A stretch of 64,000 bases of DNA from Weissella ceti (lineage in GTDB: Bacteria > Bacillota > Bacilli > Lactobacillales > Lactobacillaceae), in contig NZ_CP074441.1 of NCBI RefSeq assembly GCF_018394055.1, positions 62,001-126,000 of the forward strand, written 5' to 3'. A program made the position numbers and the translations under genes. A model generated the notes under the pieces. The model saw only the letters and a program-made list of their open reading frames with translations. It did not search any database and was not told the DNA's origin. Below are positions 33,035-41,463 of the stretch, in pieces. Positions within the stretch are counted from its first letter, which is position 1. Every line of letters starts with the position of its first letter.

Positions 33035-33886
33035 ATGCAAAGTACAACAAAAAAAGTGCTCGCTTGGGGTGCAGTAGCATTACTTGCATTGGGAGCCTGG
33101 GCAGCGATCGATAAAATGAGTGAAAATCAAGCACGTGCCTCTCAAAAGAACTTGGCCTATGATCGGGTGATGAAGTCAAACGTCATGAACTGGGGAATTA
33201 AGGGAGATACTAAGTTAGTTGGGGCAATGAACATTGAATCTAGGCAATACGAAGGATTCGAAATTGATTTAGCTAAGGAATTGACGAAGCGTGTCAACCC
33301 AAAGGCAGAAGCTGAATTAACACAAGTGACTTCTGGAACACGTGTACCAATGCTTTTGAATGGAAACATTGATACAATCATCGCCACGATGACAATTACG
33401 GATGATCGTAAGAAGGTTGTTGATTTTTCTGACCATTATTTTGCAGCAGGACAATCAATTATGGTACCGGATAACAGCAAGATTAAGTCTGTTAAGGATT
33501 TGAACTACAAGGGTGCTAAGATTTTGGCTGTTACAGGAACAAACTCAGCTGAAAACATCAAGAAGTTTGCGCCTAAGGCACAAGTTGTTGGTTTGCCTGA
33601 TTATTCAACGGCTATGAGTGCACTAGAATCAGGGCAAGGACAAGCTTTGACTAGTGATAACACAATTTTGTTTGGGTTAGGTGCGGATAAGCCTAATCTA
33701 AAGATCGTTGGTGGAACATTCACAACCGAAGAATATGGTATGGCGTTTTCAAAGAACGAACCTAAGCTAGAAGCCGCAACTAACAAGGCATTAGCAGACA
33801 TGCGTGCTGATGGTAGCTACGACAAGCTAGCGCAAAAGTGGTTTGGAACAGTGCGCGGTCTAGATTGGAAGGAGGTAACCAAGTAA
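33035..33886 (+). CDS. glnH: amino-acid ABC transporter substrate-binding protein
   Basis: Extracytoplasmic binding protein of the type 2 periplasmic fold (residues about 45-275; motifs FEIDLAKELTKR and TSGTRVPMLLNGNIDTIIATMTIT). The N-terminus (about 7-25, KVLAWGAVALLALGAWAAI) is a membrane segment but has no cysteine, so the usual lipobox is missing; a signal anchor is inferred. ATG 33035 is set by TTAGGAGG just upstream, although the frame is open further left into glnQ. Its stop overlaps the next ATG (TAATG). Confidence 0.9.
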   Translation: MQSTTKKVLAWGAVALLALGAWAAIDKMSENQARASQKNLAYDRVMKSNVMNWGIKGDTKLVGAMNIESRQYEGFEIDLAKELTKRVNPKAEAELTQVTSGTRVPMLLNGNIDTIIATMTITDDRKKVVDFSDHYFAAGQSIMVPDNSKIKSVKDLNYKGAKILAVTGTNSAENIKKFAPKAQVVGLPDYSTAMSALESGQGQALTSDNTILFGLGADKPNLKIVGGTFTTEEYGMAFSKNEPKLEAATNKALADMRADGSYDKLAQKWFGTVRGLDWKEVTK

Positions 33887-34533
33887 TGTGGACACTATTT
33901 ACAGAAAACTCGGATGCCTTTTTGACTGGATTTGGTTGGACAATCTTAGCAAGTTTAATTGCCTTGGTTGGAGCGACTATCTTAGGAACAGTCTTTGCTT
34001 TACTACAAGTGATGCCAAATCGTTTTGCCAACAAATTAGCAAATATTTACGTTGAAATCGTACGTAATATTCCGCTACTAGTTATCACAATGTTCTTCTA
34101 TGTAGTGGTTGCCCGTATGTGGCACTTGGATGGATTTGTATCTGGAACATTGGGACTAACATTGTATAGCTCAGCGTTTATTGCAGAAACAGTTCGTGCC
34201 GGAATTCTGGCTGTGCCTACGGGTCAATTAGAAGGTGCGCGTTCAAACGGCCTAAACTGGTATCAAAGTATGTGGTATGTTGTCTTGCCGCAAGCTTTTA
34301 AGTTGGTCATTCCACCGCTAGGAAACCAATTCATTAGTTTGATCAAGAATTCTTCAGTTCTAGCATTCGTTGCTGGAATGGATTTGATGTACCAAGCCAA
34401 TGCGATCTCACAAACAACGTTTGATACATTTGGACCATACATCATTGTTGCGATTTTCTATCTAATCTTGACGATGCCATTGAGTTACTACATGCGTCAT
34501 CTAGAACGTAAATTAGTCGGTGGGGGTGAATAA
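33886..34533 (+). CDS. glnM: amino-acid ABC transporter permease
   Basis: Inner-membrane permease of the HisM/GlnP class with five or so TM helices over 215 residues. The family motif EIVRNIPLLV and the ATPase-contact loop GQLEGARSNGLNWYQ are present. The start ATG 33886 shares its A with the glnH stop codon, and GGAGGTAA sits 7 bases upstream; the longer frame from 33838 lies inside glnH. It pairs with the next gene as a heterodimer. Confidence 0.92.
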   Translation: MWTLFTENSDAFLTGFGWTILASLIALVGATILGTVFALLQVMPNRFANKLANIYVEIVRNIPLLVITMFFYVVVARMWHLDGFVSGTLGLTLYSSAFIAETVRAGILAVPTGQLEGARSNGLNWYQSMWYVVLPQAFKLVIPPLGNQFISLIKNSSVLAFVAGMDLMYQANAISQTTFDTFGPYIIVAIFYLILTMPLSYYMRHLERKLVGGGE

Positions 34534-34534
34534 T

Positions 34535-35191
34535 ATGCAAGATTTTCTACAAGCATTTTCATGGATTAACATACGTTTCCTTTTGATGGGACTTTGGATT
34601 ACGATTCAAGTGTCTGTGATTTCGATTGCGTTTAGTTTTATTATTGGCTCATTGTTAGGAATTGTCCGTTATTTGAATATCCGTATTGTGTCACCAATCG
34701 TCGGGTTTATTATCGATATTATTCGTAATTTACCACTATTGTTGATTATTTTCTTTACGTACTTTGCTTTGCCAAAAATTGGTATTCATTTTAATGTTAT
34801 GAGTTCAACAATCATTGCGTTGACTGTCTTTGAATCAGCTATGATTGCTGAAATCGTACGTTCAGGAATAGTCGCGGTACCAAAGGGTCAACTGGAGGGT
34901 GCACGTTCAAATGGTTTGAACATGCGTCAAACATTGCTTCACATTTTGTTGCCACAAGCGTACAAGAAGATGATTCCACCAATGGTTTCGCAATTTGTTT
35001 CGTTGATTAAGGATACATCTTTGGCGACGATCATTATGTTGCCGGAAGTGACTTACCGTGCGCAAACAATCTATGCGCAAAACCCAAATCAAATTGTGCC
35101 AATGTTCTTGATGTTGGCTGTGATGTACTTCTTGTTGAACTACACAATTTCACAATTTGGTCGTTACATGGACCGTCGTATGAAAGCTTAA
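34535..35191 (+). CDS. glnP: amino-acid ABC transporter permease
   Basis: Second permease subunit, 218 residues, paralogous to the preceding gene. DIIRNLPLLLIIFF and GQLEGARSNGLNMRQT repeat the same motifs. About five TM helices. ATG 34535 is preferred because GGTGGGGGTGA precedes it; it follows the glnM stop by one base, implying coupling. It closes the operon, followed by a terminator. Confidence 0.92.
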   Translation: MQDFLQAFSWINIRFLLMGLWITIQVSVISIAFSFIIGSLLGIVRYLNIRIVSPIVGFIIDIIRNLPLLLIIFFTYFALPKIGIHFNVMSSTIIALTVFESAMIAEIVRSGIVAVPKGQLEGARSNGLNMRQTLLHILLPQAYKKMIPPMVSQFVSLIKDTSLATIIMLPEVTYRAQTIYAQNPNQIVPMFLMLAVMYFLLNYTISQFGRYMDRRMKA

Positions 35192-35202
35192 TTAAAAAAA
35201 TG

Positions 35203-35237
35203 AAAGACCTTTACCAAAATGGTGAAGGTCTTTTTTT
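35203..35237 (+). terminator. terminator of glnQHMP
   Basis: AAAGACCTTTACC pairs with GGTGAAGGTCTTT across an AAAAT loop, then a T run. Confidence 0.93.
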
Positions 35238-35295
35238 ATGTATTTTGTTTGATTTTTCAAAAGTTTGATAGGTAAAACGATATACCAAAACCGAA

Positions 35296-35312
35296 TGTTA
35301 TATAACTTTACA
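35296..35312 (+). promoter_or_regulatory. GlnR box upstream of the opp operon
   Basis: TGTTATATAACTTTACA matches TGTNA-N7-TNACA exactly. It is nested in an interrupted CCGAATG/CGTTCGG inverted repeat (35291-35297 with 35321-35327). A -10-like TATTAT (35342-35347) lies 30 bases downstream, so a bound regulator would sit at or just upstream of the -35. Confidence 0.8.
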
Positions 35313-35424
35313 ATATTTATCGTTCGGAACAAGAATGTGCGTATTATAGTGGAAAGCATTAAAGATTCATGAATAAAAAGTAAGAGTTTCGTGATATCTA
35401 TTTGGGTTAAGTGAGGGAAACTAT

Positions 35425-37068
35425 ATGAATTCTAAAATGAAGAAGACAACGTATATGGTCGTGACAGCGTTAGCTGCTGTAGGGATTGGTATTGCTATTG
35501 CCAATGGTGTTAAAAACGATCGTGATAAAAAAGATAATGAGATGATTCGTTGGGTAGAAAAGTCGCCCTTAACAACGCTCGATCCATCGAAGGTATCTGC
35601 GAACCAAGATTTTACTGGTGTAACAGCCGTAAGTGACGGTTTGTATCGCCAAGACAAAGATGGTAAGCCGGCTTTGGCGCTTGCTGAATCTGTGAAGACT
35701 AATAAGGACGCCACAATTTATACCTTTAAATTGCGACCAGATTTGAAGTGGTCAAATGGAACTGATTTGACAGCCCATGATTTTGTCTATGGATGGCAAC
35801 GTACGAATGATCCTAAGACAACGGCCGAATATGCATATCTGTTCGAAGGCATTAAGAATGCTGACAAGATTCAAACTGGTAAAGAAACAGATTTGACTAA
35901 GTTGGGTGTCAAAGCGTTGGATGATCGTACGCTTGAAGTGACATTGAACCAACCAATGCCAGCGTTAAAGAATTTGTTGACGATGCCACCGTTCTTCCCG
36001 CAAAGCCAAAAGTTTGTGGAGGCCTCAGGCAAGCGTTACGGATCTGAAGCAAAGTATGTTTTGTCTTCAGGACCATTCACCGTAGAAAAGTGGTCAGGAT
36101 CAAGTGATGATTATTACTTAGAAAAGAACAAATTCTACTATGACAGTGAAGCAGTGAAGACGAATGAGATTCGCGTCCGTTCAGTGCAATCTGGAACAGG
36201 CTACAACCTATTCCTATCAAATGCGACTGATTATGCGGAACTATCCGCCTTGCAAGCGCAAGCTTCAAAGCATGACCGTTCATACATTAACAATGCGGGT
36301 GGGTCAACGGCATACCTACAAATGAATCGTGCTAAGGTGAAGGCGTTGAATAATACCGATATTCGTCGTGCTTTGTCATACTCAATCGATCGTGATACAT
36401 TCACGAACAAGGTTTTAGGTGGCACAGCTATTCCAGCGGAAACACTAACACCAAAGGGGTTGGTGGTTGATCCAAACACAAATAAGGATTTCGCTGAAAG
36501 TGCCAAAGTGAACCATGCGATTACGTACGATCCTAAGCTAGCAAAAGAGTTGTTTGCCAAGGGGATGCGAGCTGAAGGCTTAACAGAATTAACGTTAGAA
36601 TTAGTGACTGATGATACGGATGCAGCGAAGGATTCTGCGCAATATCTACAATCACAATTCCAACAATTAGACGGTTTGACGCTAAATATTAAAATCGTAC
36701 CGTTTAAGCAACGTATTGCATTAACTGAAACGCGCGACTTTGATTTGGTTATCACGATTTGGGGAGCTGATTATTCAGACCCATCAACTTTCTTGGATTT
36801 GTTCCAAACAGGTGGAACATTTAATGCCGGGGTATGGTCAAACAAGGAATACGATAATTTGATTGAAAAGGCGAATACTACAGATGTACGTAGTGCTAAG
36901 ACACGTTATCATGACTATGCTTTAGCTGAACAAGTCCTAAGTAAGGAAATGGCAGTTATTCCAATGTACCACCGTTCAACACCTGCGCTAGAGCGTACAG
37001 ATGTTAAGAATATGGCATACCATCCAGCCGGGGCAACCTTTGATTGGAAGTGGATTGAACGTAAGTAA
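35425..37068 (+). CDS. oppA: oligopeptide ABC transporter substrate-binding protein
   Basis: Family 5 extracellular solute-binding protein that captures peptides. The N-terminus (about 7-26, TTYMVVTALAAVGIGIAIANG) is one hydrophobic segment without the cysteine of a lipoprotein signal, so anchoring by an uncleaved helix is inferred. The body shows family motifs (TYTFKLRPDLKWSNGTDLTAHDF near 94-116 and RRALSYSIDR). The 547 residues are normal. GTGAGGGAAACT is the ribosome site. It opens oppABCDF; peptides taken up would be hydrolysed by peptidases such as PepV. Confidence 0.94.
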   Translation: MNSKMKKTTYMVVTALAAVGIGIAIANGVKNDRDKKDNEMIRWVEKSPLTTLDPSKVSANQDFTGVTAVSDGLYRQDKDGKPALALAESVKTNKDATIYTFKLRPDLKWSNGTDLTAHDFVYGWQRTNDPKTTAEYAYLFEGIKNADKIQTGKETDLTKLGVKALDDRTLEVTLNQPMPALKNLLTMPPFFPQSQKFVEASGKRYGSEAKYVLSSGPFTVEKWSGSSDDYYLEKNKFYYDSEAVKTNEIRVRSVQSGTGYNLFLSNATDYAELSALQAQASKHDRSYINNAGGSTAYLQMNRAKVKALNNTDIRRALSYSIDRDTFTNKVLGGTAIPAETLTPKGLVVDPNTNKDFAESAKVNHAITYDPKLAKELFAKGMRAEGLTELTLELVTDDTDAAKDSAQYLQSQFQQLDGLTLNIKIVPFKQRIALTETRDFDLVITIWGADYSDPSTFLDLFQTGGTFNAGVWSNKEYDNLIEKANTTDVRSAKTRYHDYALAEQVLSKEMAVIPMYHRSTPALERTDVKNMAYHPAGATFDWKWIERK

Positions 37069-37112
37069 CACCATGTGTGTTGCTAATAGAACAAATAAGA
37101 AAGGTTTCTGCG

Positions 37113-38033
37113 ATGTTTAAATATATTCTAAAAAGAGTAGGGATTATCCTGCTGACGCTCTTTATTGTTATTTCAGCAACATTCTTCTTAATGAAGTTGA
37201 TGCCAGGATCACCACTGGCTAACGCTGAACGACTAGCACCAGAACAAAAAGCAATCATCGAAGCGCAGTATGGACTAAATAACCCAATTTGGGTGCAATA
37301 TTGGGATTACCTAACGAATGCCTTCCGCTTGAACTTTGGTGATTCGTTCCAATTCCAAAATCAACCTGTTATGAAACTGATTGGTGAACGTATCGGACCC
37401 TCAATTCAATTAGGACTTGAGGCGCTAGTCTTTGGTGTAATTGCTGGGATTGGCTTGGGAGCTTCCGCTGCAATGCACGCAAATACTAAGCGTGATACAT
37501 TCCTATCCGTTATTGCGGTGTTAGGTGTGTCAATTCCATCATTCGTCTTTGCGACATTGGCGCAATACTTTATCGGTTTGCAACTTGGTTGGTTGCCAAT
37601 TGCTGGTTGGGATGGCTTTATTTACACAATCCTACCAGCTGTTGTCTTGGGAATGGCACCATTGGCGATTACAGCTCGATTCATTCGTACAGAAATGGTG
37701 AACGTGATGAATTCAGATTATATCGAATTGGCTCGTGCCAAAGGATTGTCACGTAATGAAGTGGTGTATAAGCACGCACTACGTAATTCATTGATTCCAT
37801 TGGTAACATTGATTGGCCCAATGGCAGTTAATTTGATGACTGGATCAATTGTGGTGGAACAAATTTTCGCTATTCCAGGAATTGGGGGACAATTTGTGTC
37901 ATCAATTTTGACTAATGACTATCCTGTGATTATGGGAACAACAATTGTCTACTCAATGATGTTGATGGTGGTCTTGTTGATTACTGACATCTTGTATGGA
38001 TTAATTGACCCACGTATCCGTTTGAACAAATAA
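37113..38033 (+). CDS. oppB: oligopeptide ABC transporter permease OppB
   Basis: Permease with six predicted TM helices and the DppB/OppB N-terminus (FKYILKRVGIILLTLFIVISATFFLMKLMPGSP in part). The ATPase-interaction loop is SDYIELARAKGLSRNEVVYKHALRNS, read in two pieces around residues 200-225. ATG 37113 follows AAGAAAGG; an upstream GTG at 37077 in the same frame lacks a site. Length 306. It is the second gene of the operon, 44 bases after oppA. Confidence 0.94.
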   Translation: MFKYILKRVGIILLTLFIVISATFFLMKLMPGSPLANAERLAPEQKAIIEAQYGLNNPIWVQYWDYLTNAFRLNFGDSFQFQNQPVMKLIGERIGPSIQLGLEALVFGVIAGIGLGASAAMHANTKRDTFLSVIAVLGVSIPSFVFATLAQYFIGLQLGWLPIAGWDGFIYTILPAVVLGMAPLAITARFIRTEMVNVMNSDYIELARAKGLSRNEVVYKHALRNSLIPLVTLIGPMAVNLMTGSIVVEQIFAIPGIGGQFVSSILTNDYPVIMGTTIVYSMMLMVVLLITDILYGLIDPRIRLNK

Positions 38034-38044
38034 AGGAGGCAACT

Positions 38045-39070
38045 ATGGCTGAACAATATACAGAATTAAATGCAGCTGATTTCAAGCTGCTTCCACAAAA
38101 ATCAACGGCGGATCTTGATGCGCTACAAACGAAAGATGTGAGTTTCCGTAAAGATGCTTGGCGTCGGTTGAAGAAGAACAAAGGTGCATTCATTTCATTA
38201 TGGGTGTTGATCGTGATTTTCTTTGCGGCATTCGCATCTGTACCCTATGCGACACCTGAAGCAATTGCTAAACAAGATGTGATGCAACAAAACTTACCAC
38301 CCAAGTTACCAGGAAATATTCCAGGTGTTGACGGTAAAGTTAAAGAAGGTGGCGAAATCGTCGATAAGTATGAAATGGCGGGTGTACCTGCGGACACATA
38401 CTACCTATTTGGAACGGATCAATTTGGGCGTGATTTGTTTAAGCGTGTCTTGTATGGTACACGTATTTCACTAGAAGTTGCCTTAATCGCGGCCTTAATT
38501 GACTTATTTATTGGGGTGACGTACGGCATTATCTCAGGTTGGAATGGTGGTCGTTTAGACACGGTCATGCAGCGTATTGTGGAAGTACTATCTTCAATTC
38601 CAAACTTGGTTATCTTCGTATTGTTGATTCTAGTCATGCAACCAGGGATGTTCTCAATTGCCCTGGGAATTGGGTTAACGTCTTGGATTGGAATGTCTCG
38701 TTTAGTCAGAGCGCATGTTTTGACGATTAAGGAACAAGATTATATTTCAGCAGCACGTACACTTGGATCATCACCATGGCGTATTGGTATGAAGCACTTG
38801 ATTCCGAACTTGTCTTCTACAATCATTGTGCAATTGATGTTCACAATTCCGTCAGCGATTTTCTTTGAAGCACTACTATCATTTATTGGATTAGGAATAC
38901 CAATTCCAATGGCATCATTGGGAACACTTTTGAACGATGGAACGAAAGCATTCTTGTTCTATCCATACCAACTAGTTGTACCCGCAGTTATCTTATCAAT
39001 GATTATGATTGCGTTTAATCTGTTAGGGGACGGCTTACGTGATGCCTTTGACCCACGAACACGACGTTAG
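38045..39070 (+). CDS. oppC: oligopeptide ABC transporter permease OppC
   Basis: Second permease, 341 residues. It has a cytoplasmic N-terminal arm (about 1-50), TM1, an extended external loop (about 75-125) with the DQFGRDLFKRVLYGTRISL motif, and five further TM helices. The coupling loop DYISAARTLGSSPWRIGMKHL is near residue 230. AAAGGAGG precedes the ATG by 6 bases; the gap to oppB is 11 bases. Confidence 0.94.
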   Translation: MAEQYTELNAADFKLLPQKSTADLDALQTKDVSFRKDAWRRLKKNKGAFISLWVLIVIFFAAFASVPYATPEAIAKQDVMQQNLPPKLPGNIPGVDGKVKEGGEIVDKYEMAGVPADTYYLFGTDQFGRDLFKRVLYGTRISLEVALIAALIDLFIGVTYGIISGWNGGRLDTVMQRIVEVLSSIPNLVIFVLLILVMQPGMFSIALGIGLTSWIGMSRLVRAHVLTIKEQDYISAARTLGSSPWRIGMKHLIPNLSSTIIVQLMFTIPSAIFFEALLSFIGLGIPIPMASLGTLLNDGTKAFLFYPYQLVVPAVILSMIMIAFNLLGDGLRDAFDPRTRR

Positions 39071-39081
39071 GAGGACACCGT

Positions 39082-40179
39082 ATGTCAGAACGTATTTTAG
39101 AAGTTGAAGGACTGAAAATTAATTTCCATACCGACAATGGTGAAGTCCAAGCGATTCGTGATATTTCATTTGCGCTAAACAAGGGTGAAACCTTAGCGAT
39201 TGTTGGAGAATCAGGATCCGGTAAATCAGTTACGACACGTGCGATTATGGGGTTGTTGGCTAATAATTCAGAAGTTGTGAAGGGAAACATTACTTTTGAT
39301 GGACGTGAAATCATCCATATGCCTGAAAAGGAATTGCAGAAGTTGCGTGGCTCAGAAATTGCCATGGTTTTCCAAGATCCAATGACATCTTTGGATCCAA
39401 CGATGAAGATTGGTTTGCAAATTGCTGAACCATTGATTAAGCACAAAGGATTGTCTCGTAAGGAAGCTTTGGCGCAAGCATTGCAAATGATGAAAGATGT
39501 GGGAATTCCGAATGCTGAAGAACACATCAATGACTATCCACACCAATTCTCTGGTGGGATGCGTCAACGTATTGTGATTGCGATTGCCTTAATTAATCGA
39601 CCTGACATTCTTATTGCGGATGAACCAACTACCGCTTTGGACGTTACGATTCAAGCGCAAATTTTGGACTTGATGAAGGAAATTCAAGCAGAAACAGAAT
39701 CTTCAATTATCTTTATCACGCATGATTTGGGTGTTGTGGCAGGGATGGCTGATCGTGTGGCTGTTATGTACGCGGGTAAGATTGTTGAAATCGGGACGAT
39801 TGATGAAGTCTTTAATTTCCCGCAACATCCTTACACTTGGGGCTTGTTGAATTCAATGCCAACTGTGGATACACAAAGTGGTCAACTACAAGCGATTCCG
39901 GGAACACCACCAGACTTGGTACATCCACCACATGGGGATGCCTTTGCTGCACGTAATAAGTATGCTTTGGCTGTTGATAAGCAGGAACAACCACCGTATT
40001 TCCAATTAACACCAACACATTTTGCAGCCACATGGTTATTGGACGAACGTGCACCAGAAGTCGAATTGCCTGCTGAAATTAAGAAGCGTTGGACGAGTTA
40101 CATTGAACAAAACCCAAATGCAATGGCCCAACGCCAAGCAGCTCAGCCGGTACGCTCAGATGCAATCTTAGCAGAATAG
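39082..40179 (+). CDS. oppD: oligopeptide ABC transporter ATPase OppD
   Basis: ATPase with Walker A GESGSGKSVTTRA (near 38-50), signature FSGGMRQR, Walker B LIADEPTTALDVTIQAQ and switch His in FITHDLGVV. The C-terminal oligopeptide-transporter extension (about 260-330) follows; its usual cysteine cluster is absent, so no Fe-S cluster is expected. Length 365. AGGAGGACACC is the ribosome site. The gap to oppC is 11 bases. Confidence 0.95.
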   Translation: MSERILEVEGLKINFHTDNGEVQAIRDISFALNKGETLAIVGESGSGKSVTTRAIMGLLANNSEVVKGNITFDGREIIHMPEKELQKLRGSEIAMVFQDPMTSLDPTMKIGLQIAEPLIKHKGLSRKEALAQALQMMKDVGIPNAEEHINDYPHQFSGGMRQRIVIAIALINRPDILIADEPTTALDVTIQAQILDLMKEIQAETESSIIFITHDLGVVAGMADRVAVMYAGKIVEIGTIDEVFNFPQHPYTWGLLNSMPTVDTQSGQLQAIPGTPPDLVHPPHGDAFAARNKYALAVDKQEQPPYFQLTPTHFAATWLLDERAPEVELPAEIKKRWTSYIEQNPNAMAQRQAAQPVRSDAILAE

Positions 40180-40189
40180 GAGGAACGCA

Positions 40190-41137
40190 ATGACTGATAA
40201 GAAGAAATTAATTGAAGTTAAAAATCTAGACATTACGTTCAACGCCGGTCGTAAGAATGAAACCAAAGCCGTTAAGAATGTTTCCTTTGATATTTACGAA
40301 GGTGAGACATTTGGACTGGTTGGTGAATCTGGTTCTGGGAAGACGACGATTGGTCGTGCCATTATGAAATTGCAACCCATTTCAAATGGACAAATTTTGT
40401 CTAATGGGCAAGATATCGAAAAGATTAAAAAGAAGGCTGACCGTCGTGCTTTTCATAAGCATGCCCAGATGATTTTCCAAGACCCACAAGCATCATTAGA
40501 TATGCGTATGAAGGTTAAAGATATCGTCGCTGAAGGTGTAGATGCTAATAACATGGCCCGTAGTCCAGAAGAACGAGATGCGATTGTTGCGCAACAATTA
40601 GAGACGGTTGGTCTAAACAAAGACCACGCTAATCGTTACCCACATGAATTCTCAGGTGGACAACGTCAACGTATTGGGATTGCCCGTGCATTGGCAATGG
40701 AACCAGAATTTGTGATTGCTGACGAACCAATTTCTGCTTTGGACGTGTCAATTCAAGCGCAAGTCGTTAACTTGATGCAGGATTTGCAAAAGAAGCAAAA
40801 CCTAACGTATCTGTTTATTGCCCACGATCTATCAATGGTTAAGTACATCTCAGACCGTATTGGTGTCCTACATTGGGGCCAAATGCTAGAAATTGGACCT
40901 GCGGATGAAATCTATGACCACCCATTGCACGATTACACACGTTCGTTGCTGAGTGCGATTCCTGTGCCAGATCCAGCTGTGGAAAAGGCACGCGTACCTG
41001 TCGCTTATGACCCAACGCGTGAGACAGACGGGCAAGTACGTGAACTGGTTGAAATTACACCAGGTCATTTTGTCGCAGCAACACCAGATGAAGTCCCAAT
41101 GTATGAAGAACGAGCACGTGCAGCGGGATTGTTGTAA
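40190..41137 (+). CDS. oppF: oligopeptide ABC transporter ATPase OppF
   Basis: Partner ATPase of OppD. Walker A GESGSGKTTIGR (near 46-57), signature FSGGQRQRIGIA, Walker B VIADEPISALDVSIQAQ and switch His in FIAHDLSMV. The length of 315 residues is usual. It is the last gene of the operon, 10 bases after oppD, with an AGGAGGAACG site. The C-terminal extension present in OppD-type proteins is shorter and has no Cys motif. Confidence 0.95.
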   Translation: MTDKKKLIEVKNLDITFNAGRKNETKAVKNVSFDIYEGETFGLVGESGSGKTTIGRAIMKLQPISNGQILSNGQDIEKIKKKADRRAFHKHAQMIFQDPQASLDMRMKVKDIVAEGVDANNMARSPEERDAIVAQQLETVGLNKDHANRYPHEFSGGQRQRIGIARALAMEPEFVIADEPISALDVSIQAQVVNLMQDLQKKQNLTYLFIAHDLSMVKYISDRIGVLHWGQMLEIGPADEIYDHPLHDYTRSLLSAIPVPDPAVEKARVPVAYDPTRETDGQVRELVEITPGHFVAATPDEVPMYEERARAAGLL

Positions 41138-41170
41138 GCGAGAAGTTAATAGACAAACGAATAAACAAAA

Positions 41171-41197
41171 AAGCACTGCCTATGGGCAGTGCTTTTT
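41171..41197 (+). terminator. terminator of the opp operon
   Basis: AAGCACTGCC pairs with GGCAGTGCTT across a TATG loop, followed by TTTTT. Confidence 0.95.
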
Positions 41198-41463
41198 GTA
41201 TTTAATATTAGCATGGGCTTAGAATTTTAAAGTGATTGCTTTTGTTATATGTATACTGTGGATGTTTTTTATGTTTGGAACGATGTTGTTGTGGGTTACA
41301 TTTTATTGAATTTCACTAATGTGACTGTATTTTTCTTAGAGGGAATAGTACTTGAAGACAGGCATGACAACTGTAGACGAAACACTGCTTTTTTGTGTCC
41401 ACCTTTTATTTCATGTTATAATACTCGTTAATACAAAACACGATAGTAAGGAGTCAGATTCTA
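41198..41463 (+). other. intergenic region before gdpP
   Basis: About 265 AT-rich bases between the opp terminator and gdpP. Nothing gene-like was supported; two short open frames overlap the gdpP promoter but lack ribosome sites. The only functional element recognised is the extended -10 promoter at its right end. Confidence 0.55.
41414..41422 (+). promoter_or_regulatory. extended -10 promoter of gdpP
   Basis: TGTTATAAT: TG at 41414-41415 and TATAAT at 41417-41422. TTGTGT 18 bases upstream of the -10 is a plausible -35. Confidence 0.7.
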
